This document shows, in pieces, positions 50,223 to 62,245 of a stretch of DNA of 64,000 bases. Each line of letters opens with the position of its first letter. Positions within the stretch are counted from its first letter, which is position 1. The translations under genes were made by a program, and so were the position numbers. The notes beneath the pieces are model-generated. The model had not been told where the DNA came from and searched no databases. It saw only the letters and a list, made by a program, of their open reading frames with translations. Source of the stretch: Vitis vinifera (taxonomy: Eukaryota > Streptophyta > Magnoliopsida > Vitales > Vitaceae); NCBI RefSeq assembly GCF_030704535.1, contig NC_081813.1, positions 776,501 through 840,500 of the forward strand, written 5' to 3'.

Positions 50223-51436
50223 TGAGAAAACAAAGGCTATGTTTAGTTAAGAAAAACACCCAAAAGGGGGGGGTGAATTGGGTTTTTAAAATCTTTTCAA
50301 TCACAACAAAATTAAACAAAAGATAAGCAAAGTAAAGAAATAGAGTTGAGAGAATTCAAACTCGGGTTTATAGTGGTTCGACACTTCCTTGCCTACGTCC
50401 ACTCTCCTCAACCTCCTAACCGAGTGAAGGTTCCACTAACTTGAAGTTTCAACCAAGCTTCCAATCTTCTTACACTTGGATTCCGGCTCTAATGGGCTCT
50501 TACACAACCTCTTCAAGATTTAACCCTCTTGAAGGCTTTAACACTAGGATTGTTATAAGATATAATCACTCAACCTAGCTTAAAGATGGCTCAAATACAA
50601 GACAAGGCTAGGATGACAAACAAGAGTGCACTAAAGGATATGCAAGTGGTGATTTAATGCACAATGAAGGAAATGAAAGCTTTTTTATCAAGAACAGGTA
50701 GGTAGGCTTTGAATGCAATTGTTCTATTGTCAATAAATGAAGTGGAGCTCTCAATTTATAGGTTTCTAAGCTCGGGAGTCAAAAACAGCAAAAGGCAACC
50801 TCGTCCGGTCGAGCTAGGGGTCGACCGGTTCACTAGCCGTTGAAGTATTTAATGCATGACAGGTTACCGTTGCCTCAACCGGACCTCGACCGGTAAAGGA
50901 ATCACCTCGACTAGGAAGAGAAGGCTACTGGGAGAGAGAGAAGGTTTTTTTAACCTTTCTCGACCGGTCCTCGACCGGACGACCTCAACCGGTCCATCGG
51001 TTCCTCAACCGATTGACCGGTTGGCCATAGCCTTGACCGGTTGAGCCTTTTTGGCCCCGAAAAACCTATTTTATGATTCCTTTCTTTTCTAACACTTAGA
51101 CAAGGTCTTTAGGTAAATTATTAAGCCAATTTTGAAACATTTTGCCTAAGGTAAATTAGTTAAAAACTCGAGTTTTAATGAAGTCGACATTTTAAAGAAT
51201 AAACCGAGTTTTCTAAGATGCATGAAAATGTATGAAAATCCTAAGTGCACTCATGCATTCATCTTACATTAGTTTCCTATGATCTCAAGTCTTCCAAGCG
51301 TCTCGATCTTATATCCATTTGGTCATTTGATGAATTTTCAAGTTTATACCTGAGATTCTTAAACATTAAACCAATTAGTTACTTAACCATGGTTCGTTAT
51401 CATCAAAACCCGATTAGGAGAACCCTTGGGCTAACA
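50223..51436 (-). repeat. 5' LTR of the Copia element
   Basis: 1,214 bp, same ends as the partner LTR. It is about 86 bp longer, mainly because of an extra segment within the CGACCGG-rich zone near 50,890-50,970. Confidence 0.93.
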
Positions 51437-51441
51437 GATCT

Positions 51442-52085
51442 TATTAAGTCCATCTATGTACCTTCGCTTCTAAGCGGTTTGAAACAACATTGATATGATC
51501 TTTAAATAAGCAATAGCCTAAGGGAGGATATGAAAGACTTGAGCCAAGAGTATTCTTAGGAGTTAAAGAATGTTCGATTTGGAATTATGAATCCATCTAA
51601 GGCTAACATTCACAATTTTGATATTATTATCTTTATTTTTATGAAGTTATTTTAAAGTCGAAAGTCATTTTAGTAAAATCATTCACAAAAAATCTCTCCA
51701 TCTAAAGCAACTTTTTGTTATGGGCTTTAATTAGAAGTTAAAGTTGAAGTCAAATTTGTAATTTTCAAAAGAAAAAATATTGTTATTATGAAAGTTTTAT
51801 TTATTGTTTTATAACTTCTTTATAAAAGTATATTTTTCTTTCTTAACTATTAAGCATTTTTTAAAGCTATAAGTTTTTGTGATAAGATTAATCAAATATA
51901 TACAAAAGCATTCATTAAGTATAAAAGGGAGTTTTTGACTTCTCAAAAGCTAATCAAACAAAGCCGGTACTAAACTTCAAATGAAGCTTTCAACTCTTCA
52001 AAATACATTTTAATTCTAATTTCATTTTCTTAATAAATAATGAGCCCATGTCACTAAACAAACACTTTTTAAAATGACAATTAAT
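51442..52085. other. AT-rich intergenic DNA right of the Copia element
   Basis: Continues the sequence interrupted by the Copia insertion. No gene. Confidence 0.5.
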
Positions 52086-52089
52086 TAAA

Positions 52090-52210
52090 AATGCGTTTAA
52101 CAGTGATTTTAGAAAGTGTTTATAATTTTTTTAACACTTAAAATATTTTATTTTTTAAGTACAAAAAAGACTAAAAACACTTCATATAATCACTACCCAA
52201 CACACTCTAA
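52090..52210. mobile_element. Small MITE, copy A
   Basis: Left end TGCGTTTAACAGTGATTTTA, right end approximately its inverse (AATCACTACCCAACACACT). About 115-120 bp. The interior GAAAGTGTTTATAA... matches copy B at 53.5 kb. Confidence 0.5.
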
Positions 52211-53520
52211 AAGTAATTAGATTGGCATAATGGTCTTTTTTTTAATATTATAATAGTATCAATTTTGTTATCTAGGTCTTATTTATTTGTACTTGAACCA
52301 TTTATTCATAATTAATTAATTAATTAATTAAGTTTGTATCTTTGATCAATGACCCAAATTTGATCATACCATCAAAAGTTTAAGTGAAAAAGTTTTGTAT
52401 GGTATCAAAGAAGTGTCATGGAAAATACAGTCATGTTGTTCTTTAACCTATATCAAGTAAGGCATGTTGAGCTAAATCATTTGAACGTGGAAATTAGAGT
52501 TATGTATATATATATATATATAATATTTTCAAAAATGGTTTAAAAAAAAATTTAGGATATTGTTTTCAAGAATAAAATTTTATTTAAAAAATCAAATATT
52601 AAAAACGGATATCTTAACTTATTTTCTTAGAATACTTATGTTCAATAAAAAAAATTAAAATATTTTTCGTATTTTCAATTATTTCTCAAATTATTCTAAA
52701 ATAAATTACAAAATATCTCAAATTTATTCTAAAAATAATAATATTTCAAGTATTTGTTATAAAAAAAAATTATCAAACATACTTTTTGTTCTTAATTAAT
52801 TGTATGCCTCAAAACCTAGTTAGTTCTATTTTCTACCTTTCGGGGGCTAAGTCTGGATTATACTCAATGGGCTATTGTTGTATTGGGCTTGGGCTGAGCC
52901 TTACTTCATCATCTTAGACGCCCGACTTTGCATTCAAACTCTCCCAATCAAGAGCCCATTACAATATTTTAATTATTTTATGCTGCCATATTAATGAAGG
53001 TACGAGTTTAATCAATTTTTAACAAAAAAAAAAAAAATCATATTTTTAATTATTTTTTAATCATTAGTATTTATTATATTATATATGTTTACATATGTAA
53101 ATTTTTATTTAATTTTCATTATATTTGATTTTATTTAATATGTTTATACAGTAAAATCAAATATGAAATTTTAAATTTTTTCTTATTTTTTTTCCTCCTT
53201 TAACGTTTTTGTAATCTAAATTGAGCCCAAATATCACATTAAAGGATAAAAAATAAATTAAATTAGATTACAATGCATTTGACAATGTTTCTTTTCAAAA
53301 CATTTTTTAACAGAAATGTTTTCTTTAAAAGTATTTTTAAAATAATTACCTAAAAAGTATTTTTTTAGAAAAGACTAAAAGCGATTTTTTAATAATAAGA
53401 ACCCGTTTTGAAACTATTTTGGGAAGCACTTTTAGTGCAAAAAGTGTTTTTTTTTTTCTAAAAAAAAAGGTGTTTAACAAATTTTAGAAAACACTTTTAA
53501 AAATCTAAAAAATCACTTGT
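52211..53520. other. AT-rich intergenic DNA
   Basis: No gene. It includes an (AT)n tract near 52,505 and a moderate-GC patch at 52,840-52,960 without a usable frame. Confidence 0.5.
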
Positions 53521-53521
53521 A

Positions 53522-53645
53522 GAGTACGTTTGATAGTAATTTTAGAAAGTGTTTTTAATCTTTTTATCACTTGAAATTTTTTATCTTTCAAATATTAAAG
53601 ATGATAGAAATACTTCTTAAAATCACTATCAAACACACTTGTAAT
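53522..53645. mobile_element. Small MITE, copy B
   Basis: Left end GTACGTTTGATAGTAATTTT, right end the inverse (AAAATCACTATCAAACACAC), about 117 bp between them. A CACTTGTA phrase occurs on both sides, but it overlaps the inverted ends so the target duplication is uncertain. Confidence 0.6.
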
Positions 53646-56600
53646 ATTTTTTTGGACAAACACTTAATGGGTGATTCTCCTAAAAACACTTTGAATACAA
53701 ATACTATCAAACATGCTTTAAATATTTTTTTTTCATATTTTTAAAATATTTTTTAAATTTTATCTAACACGTAACTTTTTTTCAAAAATATATCTTTTAA
53801 ATTAAAAATATTTTCTAAAATTACTATCAAACGGACGGATAAGTATCTCACATATTCCATTAGCTCCTCAGAATGTAACCAAGTTGTGTTTATGGCTTGA
53901 TGTGCTAAAACCTAACACTAACAATGTGAATTTGTTATAGGTTTAAACCTTTCAATTTATTAAACAAAGCCTTTTGATTTTTTTGACCTTTTCAATTCTA
54001 ATTAAAATAACACATAATTAATACCTGGTCCGTTTGCGTGTGAACATTATTATAATTTTTTTTTCTATGAAAAATTAATTAATAATTAGATATAAACAAA
54101 AATATTACATCTTTGATAGTGATCTTAATAATATATTATACAATAAAATAAGATTTCTAAGAGAAGTATCTATCAAATCATTTGAAATGATACTCAAGAT
54201 TTTTAAAAATAATATCAAAACTTTTCCGAACATCTGATTTTTATAAGAAAAATGCTTTCATCTAAAAAAACAAAATATTTCTAAATTTTTCGAAACCACT
54301 CCAAAATAAATTCTAAATAAGTATACCGAGAGAGAGATGGTGTGAAAGATTAATTATTTAGGGTGAAGACCATTTATTTATACATCATATTAAAATTTTA
54401 ATTTGAAAATAATTATTATAAAACAATAATAATTTTTATATAAAATATTTGTCAAATATCAATTAAAAAATGATTTATAATCACTCAAAATTGACAGCTA
54501 CCTAAATTTTCCAACTTCGAATCATCTAAAATACAAACATGCCCACAATTTGTTTCCTTGTCTCTTCAAGTGCCTTCAAATTCAGAGGCTGCAAAGCCAA
54601 AAACTTTAACAGTCAACGTTGCTATTGTACCAAACTCCCCACGCTGATCACGTAAACTCATCCTTGTCTACTAAAACCTTTGAAAATATCTATGTATATA
54701 TATATAATGTTAATGGATCAAAGTGGCATCCACCAAACAAATATTTGGACCACTGAATTCGTATGATAGGATCTAGGTGTTGAATAAGGATACAAAATAT
54801 ATGGATACAAATAAATGATATTAAGATATAAATAATAAAATCGAAAAATGTGGATACGGTACCACTTGAATAATGATATTTTTTTTGTAGGTATCAAAAT
54901 AGTACACTTTGATATCACAACCCGACTATATATATTATTTATTTTTAATCGTGTAAATATTATCTACTTTGAATCTAAAGAATATTACAGTTTTACATAA
55001 TTAAAAATTTTCAAAAAAAAAAAATTTCATATCTGATATAGGATATCATAACTACGATTTACTCCTAATTATGAAGATATTGTCCATTTTGAACTCAAAA
55101 AAATCCCCTCAATTACATACACACACGTATATTACACTACTTCGTACTTGATTTAATTTCGTGTTTCACAATTGTTGATTGTGAAGTCTTACCTAGAAAA
55201 AGGGTAGATGATGAAGAAAGTCATATGGCCAACTTCACTTTGCCCTATTTCAATGATCAACCTGTCTTATTGCCTTAATACATGGATGTGAAAACACACG
55301 CCCAAAAGAGAGCCATGTTAAATGTTTTAAAGTATGAGGGGGCATGCATGAACTTGGAAGCTTCCGAAGAGTGGTGATACATGGCCACTTGTGGAGATTA
55401 TTGTGAGTAGCGAGTGGGGCTTCATTAATTTTAATTTTAATTTTTTTTAGTGTAACGAGGAATCAAATGATGAAAACGTGTTTAATTATGTGCTTGATTA
55501 ATTAGTAGTCTATAAACACACATGCAAGCCTAATTGAAAGTTGAGCCAATGGCTATACTTGAATGACTTCAATGGTGGTCCACATGTGCCGTTTTTTAAG
55601 TTTTTCCGGCTTTTGATGACTTTTGGATTATATGGTGCTTGATTGGGGTGGAAAGTAGAGTGATTTCATATTCTGTTTTATTATTTTATTTTCTTATCCT
55701 CGACAAGCATTTGGTATGTGGATAAAGATAGCAAAGTTTAATATGATTCATCTATATATTCAAATTTGATGTGGTTCGCCTATAAGATTCAAATTCAACA
55801 TGTATTTCAGGGTTTGTATCAAATATAATTATATTTTGATCAAATTTATATCAACTTATATGACTCATTAATAAATAAGTTGTTGTTGGATCAATTTACA
55901 TGTCATGAATTTACTTTAAATTGACCTATTTAATAGTCGTGTTGATTAATCTTATTATAATCACAACATATTTAGTGCAAGTTTGATTCATTAAAAATTT
56001 GATTTTAAATGAATAAATTAATTGAGTCATATGCATAGTAGGTTAAAAAGTTAATTATATTGGTTCAAATATAATCTAACTCAACCTGATTGTTAAATAA
56101 AACCTAATTATTACATGGGTTACATAATGTGTTACCTATTTAATAATTAAATTATTTTTTAGTTTATATTTTTAACCCAATTATTATTTATGTGATATTT
56201 GGATTGACCTATTTAATGGAGTGTTTAGATTTTAATACAACTTGAATATTGACCCACCAACACAAATTATCAGTCCTAATCAAAATTATATATACTCATA
56301 ACATACCTTTTACCATAATTATATTTGTTTTTTTTTTTCACCTTATCATATATTTCCCATCTTATACCTTGGATTTTTTTTTCTTTTTCAAGGTCACATA
56401 TTTCATATTTTAGTTACTTTTGCATTATTCATTTGCCATATCTTATTACCTTTGACATCTGCTAATCACACTTTTCATGCCACAAGTTTCAATATGACGA
56501 TATTCCTAGAATCAAACTAAAGACTTCTTGTTTGAAAAAATCCAAGTTTGATGAGAAAGCATATATGTTTCAAAATGTTATAATGACTTCAATGGTGCCC

Positions 56601-56693
56601 ACATATCTTTTGCACTATTGATAGGTTTGAATTATAATAGAGCTTAAGTCGAATTATTTGACATTGTGGTCGAATTTGCCGAGATTTGATTGA

Positions 56694-56729
<36 letters not shown>

Positions 56730-56915
56730 ATTAGAAGAAAATTATCTTAAAAAGACGATAAATTCAAAATAACTCGAGTCTTAAAAGAAGTTGTTTTAAG
56801 ACATAAGTCAAGAAAAATAAAGAAAAAAAATTAATATTTAATACTATTCATACTTAAGTTGAATTAAGATCTATTCAAATTTAAGATAAAAAAAATTAAA
56901 GAAAAAACAAATGTC
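53646..56915. other. Intergenic DNA, no gene seen
   Basis: AT-rich with scattered moderate-GC patches (54,540-54,690; 55,200-55,420) and an (AT)n tract at 56,698-56,726. All frames are short and none shows a domain. Confidence 0.5.
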
Positions 56916-56918
56916 ATC

Positions 56919-57100
56919 TAGTATTTGTTTTTTTATTGAATAGAAAAAAACAAAATATTTAACTTTTTCTATTCAACTAAAAATAATTTATTGATATCAA
57001 CCGATATAATTAAAGTAAATTTATTATTAATAGACTTAATTTTGTTATGTTAGTTGATATTAATAAGTTACTTTTAACTTAATAAAAAAAGTCATACCAC
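56919..57100. mobile_element. MITE, third copy of the TTTGTTTTTT family
   Basis: Left GTATTTGTTTTTTTATTGAA, interior TTTATTGATATCAACCGATA and onward like the copy at 24.8 kb, right AAGTCATACCAC followed by TTA. The ends are worn. Confidence 0.5.
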
Positions 57101-57849
57101 TTAAGTCTTGAATATTATGTTTTGTTCACTTTTGTTATATATATATTTTTTTGAATAGTGATCAAATCTTTATATTTTAATAACGCAAACTCTCTTTTAT
57201 TATATTTTTTTATATTATATTTCATTTTTATATTGATCATATTTTATCTTATGCATTGTCATATACTTTTTATCTCATAAATTAATCTAATTTTTCATCA
57301 TAATAAAATTCTTCTTACTATATATAATCACATTTTTCATCAATCATATATTTTAATACTTTTGATTTCTTTTTTCTTAAAACTAGTATTAGACTTATTA
57401 TTTGACACACCCAAGTTAAATGGGAAATCTCATACTTCTCGACTAGGCAATATTAGTCACAATCTTAGAAAACAACTAGAGAAAGAAATTTATGAAGTTA
57501 TTAAAACCTTGTTTGGTTGACAAGTATAGCAAATAATGTTAGAGTTTTAGTTCCAATTTATCTTGTATCTAAAATTTTCTATCTATGTTTCTTACTTTTT
57601 GTAATTAATTGAATACTTGCTCAACTTGTGGGTGAAGGCCATAAAATTAATCAATTATAGTGATATTACAACAATAACTCCTATGAGAATTTCCTATTAT
57701 TTTAAAGTGAGTGGAAGTGTCTTTTGCTTCCACAAAGGGAAACCACAAAATTTTAAATCTGTCAAAGGTAGAAAAGGCACAATCTTCCACTCAACATAAA
57801 TATCCAACATCTCCCAAGAAATGTATCATTCCATGTTAGGTAGTGCAAT
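57101..57849. other. Intergenic DNA, no gene seen
   Basis: AT-rich; short frames only. Confidence 0.5.
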
Positions 57850-58100
57850 TTGATATAATGATACACACACATGTTTTAAAGCCCCGAGTGTTCCTTTAGT
57901 TTACAACTTTTATATGATTGGGAATACGTTGTTATAAATGATACTAAAATCGATCTTTAATCCTAATGTACGAGCTTATTTGATTCTATAAAAAGTATTT
58001 ATTTGTTTAGCCCAACAATCCTATAGGACACGACAAATACATCATATTTACATGAAAGTAATTGTAATATTCCACATTGGATAAAAGAAAAAGTTTCTAA

Positions 58101-58143
<43 letters not shown>

Positions 58144-58230
58144 AATATATTTATATAAATATGTTTTAAAATCGTGAAGACCTCCTAAACATAGAGCAAA
58201 CAATATCTATATGATTAGAAATTGAGGGTT
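57850..58230 (+). mobile_element. TRIM-like LTR element relic (fossil)
   Basis: The first part (to about 57,955) ends ATGATTGGGAATACGTTGTT followed by ATGATACTAAAATCGATC, which parallels the LTR end plus primer-binding site of the TRIM in the RBX1 intron. A second LTR-like copy (TGTAATATTCCACATTGG ... ACAATATCTATATGATT) spans about 58,068-58,225 and is swollen by an (AT)n tract. Old and worn. Confidence 0.4.
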
Positions 58231-60720
58231 AGAAAAATCTTTTAATATTTTTCATATTTTTTCGTAAAATTTTTTTTTGAACTTTTTTTCAAGATATCTT
58301 TGCGTAAGAAAATAATTTTTAAATATTTCTTTTCTAATCATGTGCTAAAAAACCAAAAATTAACTTGTTTCCATAGAGATATATTTCATGTTTTTGCTTT
58401 TAAAATAAAAATAATAGTAACTTTAAAATAAATTATAAGAACTTTGGAAGACTTATTGTGAAAATGTAATAATTTTAGAAACAAAAAACATGACGTGTAT
58501 CCAAACTAGGCTTAAACTTTTCATTATGATTATAATAACCGGAGATAATACCTTTAAGGAAGATATTTTAGTGAAGTGCAACTGCATGGGCTATAGTTCT
58601 AGGGCATGGAACCTCCAAAAATGAGTGCTATATTATTGCTCTTGTTCTATGCTTTTTTGGAGTACAATGAATTATGAGTTTTGTTAAATTCAAATGTGGC
58701 TCCATTGAACTCTTGTAGTGGAAGATGGGCCACGAGTCCATGACAAAGTCTTCCACTATTATTGATGGAATTGACAAAATGGTGATTGTCTTTTTCATGA
58801 GAAAGAAACTCATTTATAAGGCTTCAATGAGGTGGGTGGATGGAAATACTTGCACCCAAGGGAGTTTTTAATGAGAAGAAGATGTAAGTTTATGCTTACA
58901 TCCCTACATTCTATGTGAGGAAAGAGACCCCCCACGTATATATATAAGTTGTCATTTTTAACAAATTTAATAATATAAAAAAAATTTATCATTAAGCTCT
59001 TTTTTTCTTTTTCTTTTTGAGAAGTTAAAAACTTTTTTGAAAATAAAAAATAAAAAATAAAAAATCAGAGTTAGAGTTTCTGACTTAAAAATGACTTAAT
59101 ATGGAAATTTAAAAATTATTGTTTATTGTAAAAATAAAAGTACCATTTTGATTTATATAAAAATTCTCTTATATCTAATAAAACTTTTATGATACACTGT
59201 CTGTTAAAAATTATGACTTTAATTTCATTTTGAACTTCCCTTAAAGAAATAGCGATTTATCACAAATGAGATTGAAATAAAAAAATTTACAAGTTATTTA
59301 AGTTCTAATTCATATAATTTTTGGAATATATGAAAATTAATTTAAATGTTAAAAGAACTTTATTTAAAATACCATAAAGGTAAAAGATGTTTAAAGGTTA
59401 AAAATACTAGTCCATAAATTCAAATGTAAAAGTGCTTTTATGGAAAACTTTAGAGAAAGAATTAAAATGGAAATTACATAATCAATCCCATAATTGTTGT
59501 ATACCTTAAAATCATAATTTATAGAATAAAAATATGTTAATAGTTATTAATAATACATGGTCACTTAACAGCATTTTTGGGTCAATTAATAAAGAAATAT
59601 GAACATATTAATTAAAAGGGTACAAATTTTACGAGGTCAACCCAATTTAATTTAAAGATATAAGATTTCGACTTGGGTTTGGTTTGGTTGATACTTGATT
59701 TATTCTATTCGAATTAAAGTTGTCCAATAAATGAAATATTAAAAATAATATCTTAGAACATTGTGAAGTGCATTCACACGCAACTCTATATGCATCCATC
59801 ATTTTTTGTAATTTAAATATATATGAAATTACCAAAATATCTTCCTTCATTTTCTCTCCCCCTCATCTTCTTCCCCATTTTTATTTTTCTTTTTTACAAA
59901 ATGTAAAATTAAATATAAAAAAATAAAAATAATAATAAAAAGGAGGGGAGGAGGCAATGAGAGGGAGGAAATAAATGAGAAAAAAAAAAAACTATGGATT
60001 CAAGAGTTTGAAGAAAAGGAGTGTTTTAGGCCTCTTTGATAATGATTTTTAATAACAATTTTCCGTTTTTTTTAAAAAAAGAAAAAAGAAAAAACATGTT
60101 TAAAAATCGGATACCCTTTTTTTATTTTTTATTATTAAAAAATAACATATAATATTTTCATAAAACATATTTTATATTGTTTTAAAAAATAATTATATAA
60201 ATATGTAGATGTAAAAATTAATTTTAAAGGATATTTAAAAACAAATTAAAAACGTTTCAGCTTTTCAAATATTTTAGCTTATCAAATAAATTTTTGTTAT
60301 ATAAAATAATTATTTTTAAAAACTATTCTAAAAAATTATTTTTCAAAATTTATTTTTTATTCCTCACATTTTACCTTTTGTTTTAACTATTTTAAAAGAG
60401 AACATATCATAAAAAATTATTAAATAAGAAATATGTTTCATTTAAATAAAATAATAATATTTTTCCATTTCCTCATGAAAAATATATTTTCAAAAGCCTT
60501 TTTAAAATTTCTAAAAATCAATGTAACCACTCGTTCAAATAAAAAATTAAAGGTACAAAGCTACACCACAAATTAAAAAAATCTATGTTATTTTTGGAAT
60601 CATCACACGCAGACGTGACCATATATCATCACACTGAACGACTGAGAAGATCATCAAATACTCATCACACAAAAATCCCCCCAAAAAAGAAAATAAAGAA
60701 AAAAAGAAAAAAAAACCAAT
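58231..60720. other. AT-rich intergenic DNA
   Basis: No gene. MITE-like 'tttgataatgattttt...ttttaaaaaataattatataaa' at 60,030-60,220 resembles the arms in the ALDH7 intron. Confidence 0.5.
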
Positions 60721-60729
60721 CATTTCAAT

Positions 60730-61140
60730 CCGTGGGAGGTAGCTGAAGGTGGGACCCACCCAAAGAAATCTAGTGGGCTGGAATCGCTCCGACCTCTGAT
60801 TTGTCAATCAGTCGGGTGGATCCAGTGGGCCATCGCAGAGAATTTCCTCTCGATTTCTGTGGGCCCACCAAATTACTGCGCCCCCGATTTCCCGTACTAG
60901 GACGGTGGACAGTCCTTTACTACATAAATTATTATGCGTGTGGACCATCATACCCCTCCACCATGTGTTGTGGAGAAGGACATTTTGGGGAGCTGAGAAT
61001 TATGTGCTGTTTACACGTGTGAGCCGTGGACGGTGGTTGGGACCGGTAGATGATTTGACTTTTCTCGGTCAGAGAACGTGACGCGGTCTCTTTCGACGGT
61101 TACCGGTAACGGTCAGTGGGTCAAGATTTTGGATTTTTGA
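60730..61140. promoter_or_regulatory. GC-rich promoter-like island
   Basis: A 400-bp island far GC-richer than its flanks, with TGGGCC/GGGCCCA motifs (near 60,828 and 60,861), a CACGTG G-box (near 61,014), TTGACTTTT (W-box-like, near 61,055) and the palindrome GTTACCGGTAAC (near 61,099). Plus-strand open frames here show no domain. It may be a promoter or a relic of a GC-rich insertion; no gene could be attached to it. Confidence 0.3.
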
Positions 61141-61639
61141 AACCTTTTGGGTTGATCCAGAAAATTCTATAATTAGAATGTTAAAATGTTTTTTACTTTA
61201 AAGTCAAATAATAAGTTTCCAAAAAAAAAGCTACAATTATTCTTTATTCTTAAAATTTTGAATAAATTAGAGGGTACCAAATGGATTCACAATCTCAATA
61301 ATGGTTTTGAAGTAAGGAAGAAAATTTTAGAATTTTTATCTATATTTTTCTAAATTAAATTTAAGTGCATACATTTAATTATATAATAAGCTTTAATTTT
61401 GATTTTAAATAACAAAAAACTATAATATAAACTTTATATTTTTGTCTTATTATTTATATTTAGACAATGTTTAATAAAATTTAATACTTATTATTTAATA
61501 ATTTAAGTTAATTTTAAATTAAATTATATTTAAGTTGTTGTCTTAAAATTTATTATTTAATTTTTAATTTTAAACATTAAAATTATTTAATAAAATTAAC
61601 TTAAAACTTACTCTAAATTATCAAATTAACATATTAATA

Positions 61640-62000
61640 TCAATTGAGTAATAGTGAAGGTTGTGGAGTAGTAAAAGAAATCGTGATAATTAAAACAAGT
61701 AGGAATAAAAAGGTAAAATAAATATATAAATTTAAAAGTATGTTAATTATTTTTACTTATTGTTTAAAGTTATTTTTTACTTTAGGTTGTATTATTAAAT
61801 TATTTTATTTTAAATTATCAAATTGACATATTTATTATCATAAATTATAATTACGGTAAAAGAAATCAAATAATAGTGGAAGTTATGAAATAGTAAAAGA
61901 GATCGTGAAGATAATTAAAATAAATAAGGATAAAAAAATAAAATAAATATATAAATTTAAAAATAAGTTAATTATTTTTATTTATTATTTAAAATTATTT
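61640..62000. repeat. Tandem direct duplication, unit about 220 bp
   Basis: The block from 'gagtaatagtgaaggttgtggagtagtaaaag' near 61,645 to 'aagttattttt' near 61,775 recurs from 'caaataatagtggaagttatgaaatagtaaaag' near 61,869 to about 61,998, with shared TAAAATAAATATATAAATTT. Confidence 0.65.
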
Positions 62001-62029
62001 TTAATTAATCTAACCCGAGGAAGACAATG

Positions 62030-62245
62030 AAAGGAAAAAAGGGAAAAAAATGAAGAAGAAGAAACCACGAGAAAATGAGAAAGGAAAGGGACAGGATTTT
62101 AAAGAAGTCACGTGAAAGAAAATAGTATTTAAAGTATTTCATGTGTAAAAGGAAATGAAAGGGAAAAAAAACGACGGACAAGAAATCACGAGAAAATGAG
62201 AAGGGAAAGGGTCAGGGTTTTAAAGGAGTCACATGAAAGAAGATC
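62030..62245. repeat. Tandem direct duplication, unit about 115 bp
   Basis: Two copies of a purine-rich block containing CACGAGAAAATGAGAA, then AGGGWCAGG, TTTTAAA and AGTCACRTGAAAGAA (first 62,030-62,135; second 62,150-62,245). Confidence 0.75.

Larger units (their letters stand above)
39405..51436 (-). mobile_element. Copia LTR retrotransposon (fossil) with extra 3' ORF region, hosting a nested hAT
   Basis: A structurally complete insertion lying on the minus strand: TG...CA LTRs at both ends and the 5-bp target duplication GATCT (39400-39404, 51437-51441). Next to the 5' (right) LTR is a primer-binding site resembling initiator-Met tRNA (about 50,207-50,220), and next to the 3' (left) LTR a polypurine tract (about 40,533-40,548). 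Parts in order on the minus strand: gag (about 50.2-49.2 kb, zinc knuckle CFKCKKPGHIKYDCP), integrase (about 48.7-48.0 kb, HRRLGHANMDL), reverse transcriptase (about 47.5-46.7 kb, YVDDIIF), RNase H (about 43.4-42.9 kb), then a further coding region (about 42.4-40.8 kb) as in SIRE/Maximus-type elements. The domain order is Copia. It is broken, with several coding breaks plus a hAT insertion between RT and RNase H. In the first 300 bp the LTRs differ at about 14 sites, suggesting an insertion some few million years old. Confidence 0.92.

Noticed and set aside
60801-61022. Plus-strand frame in the GC island
   Set aside because: No domain, no homologous phrase recognised, and composition explains the openness.
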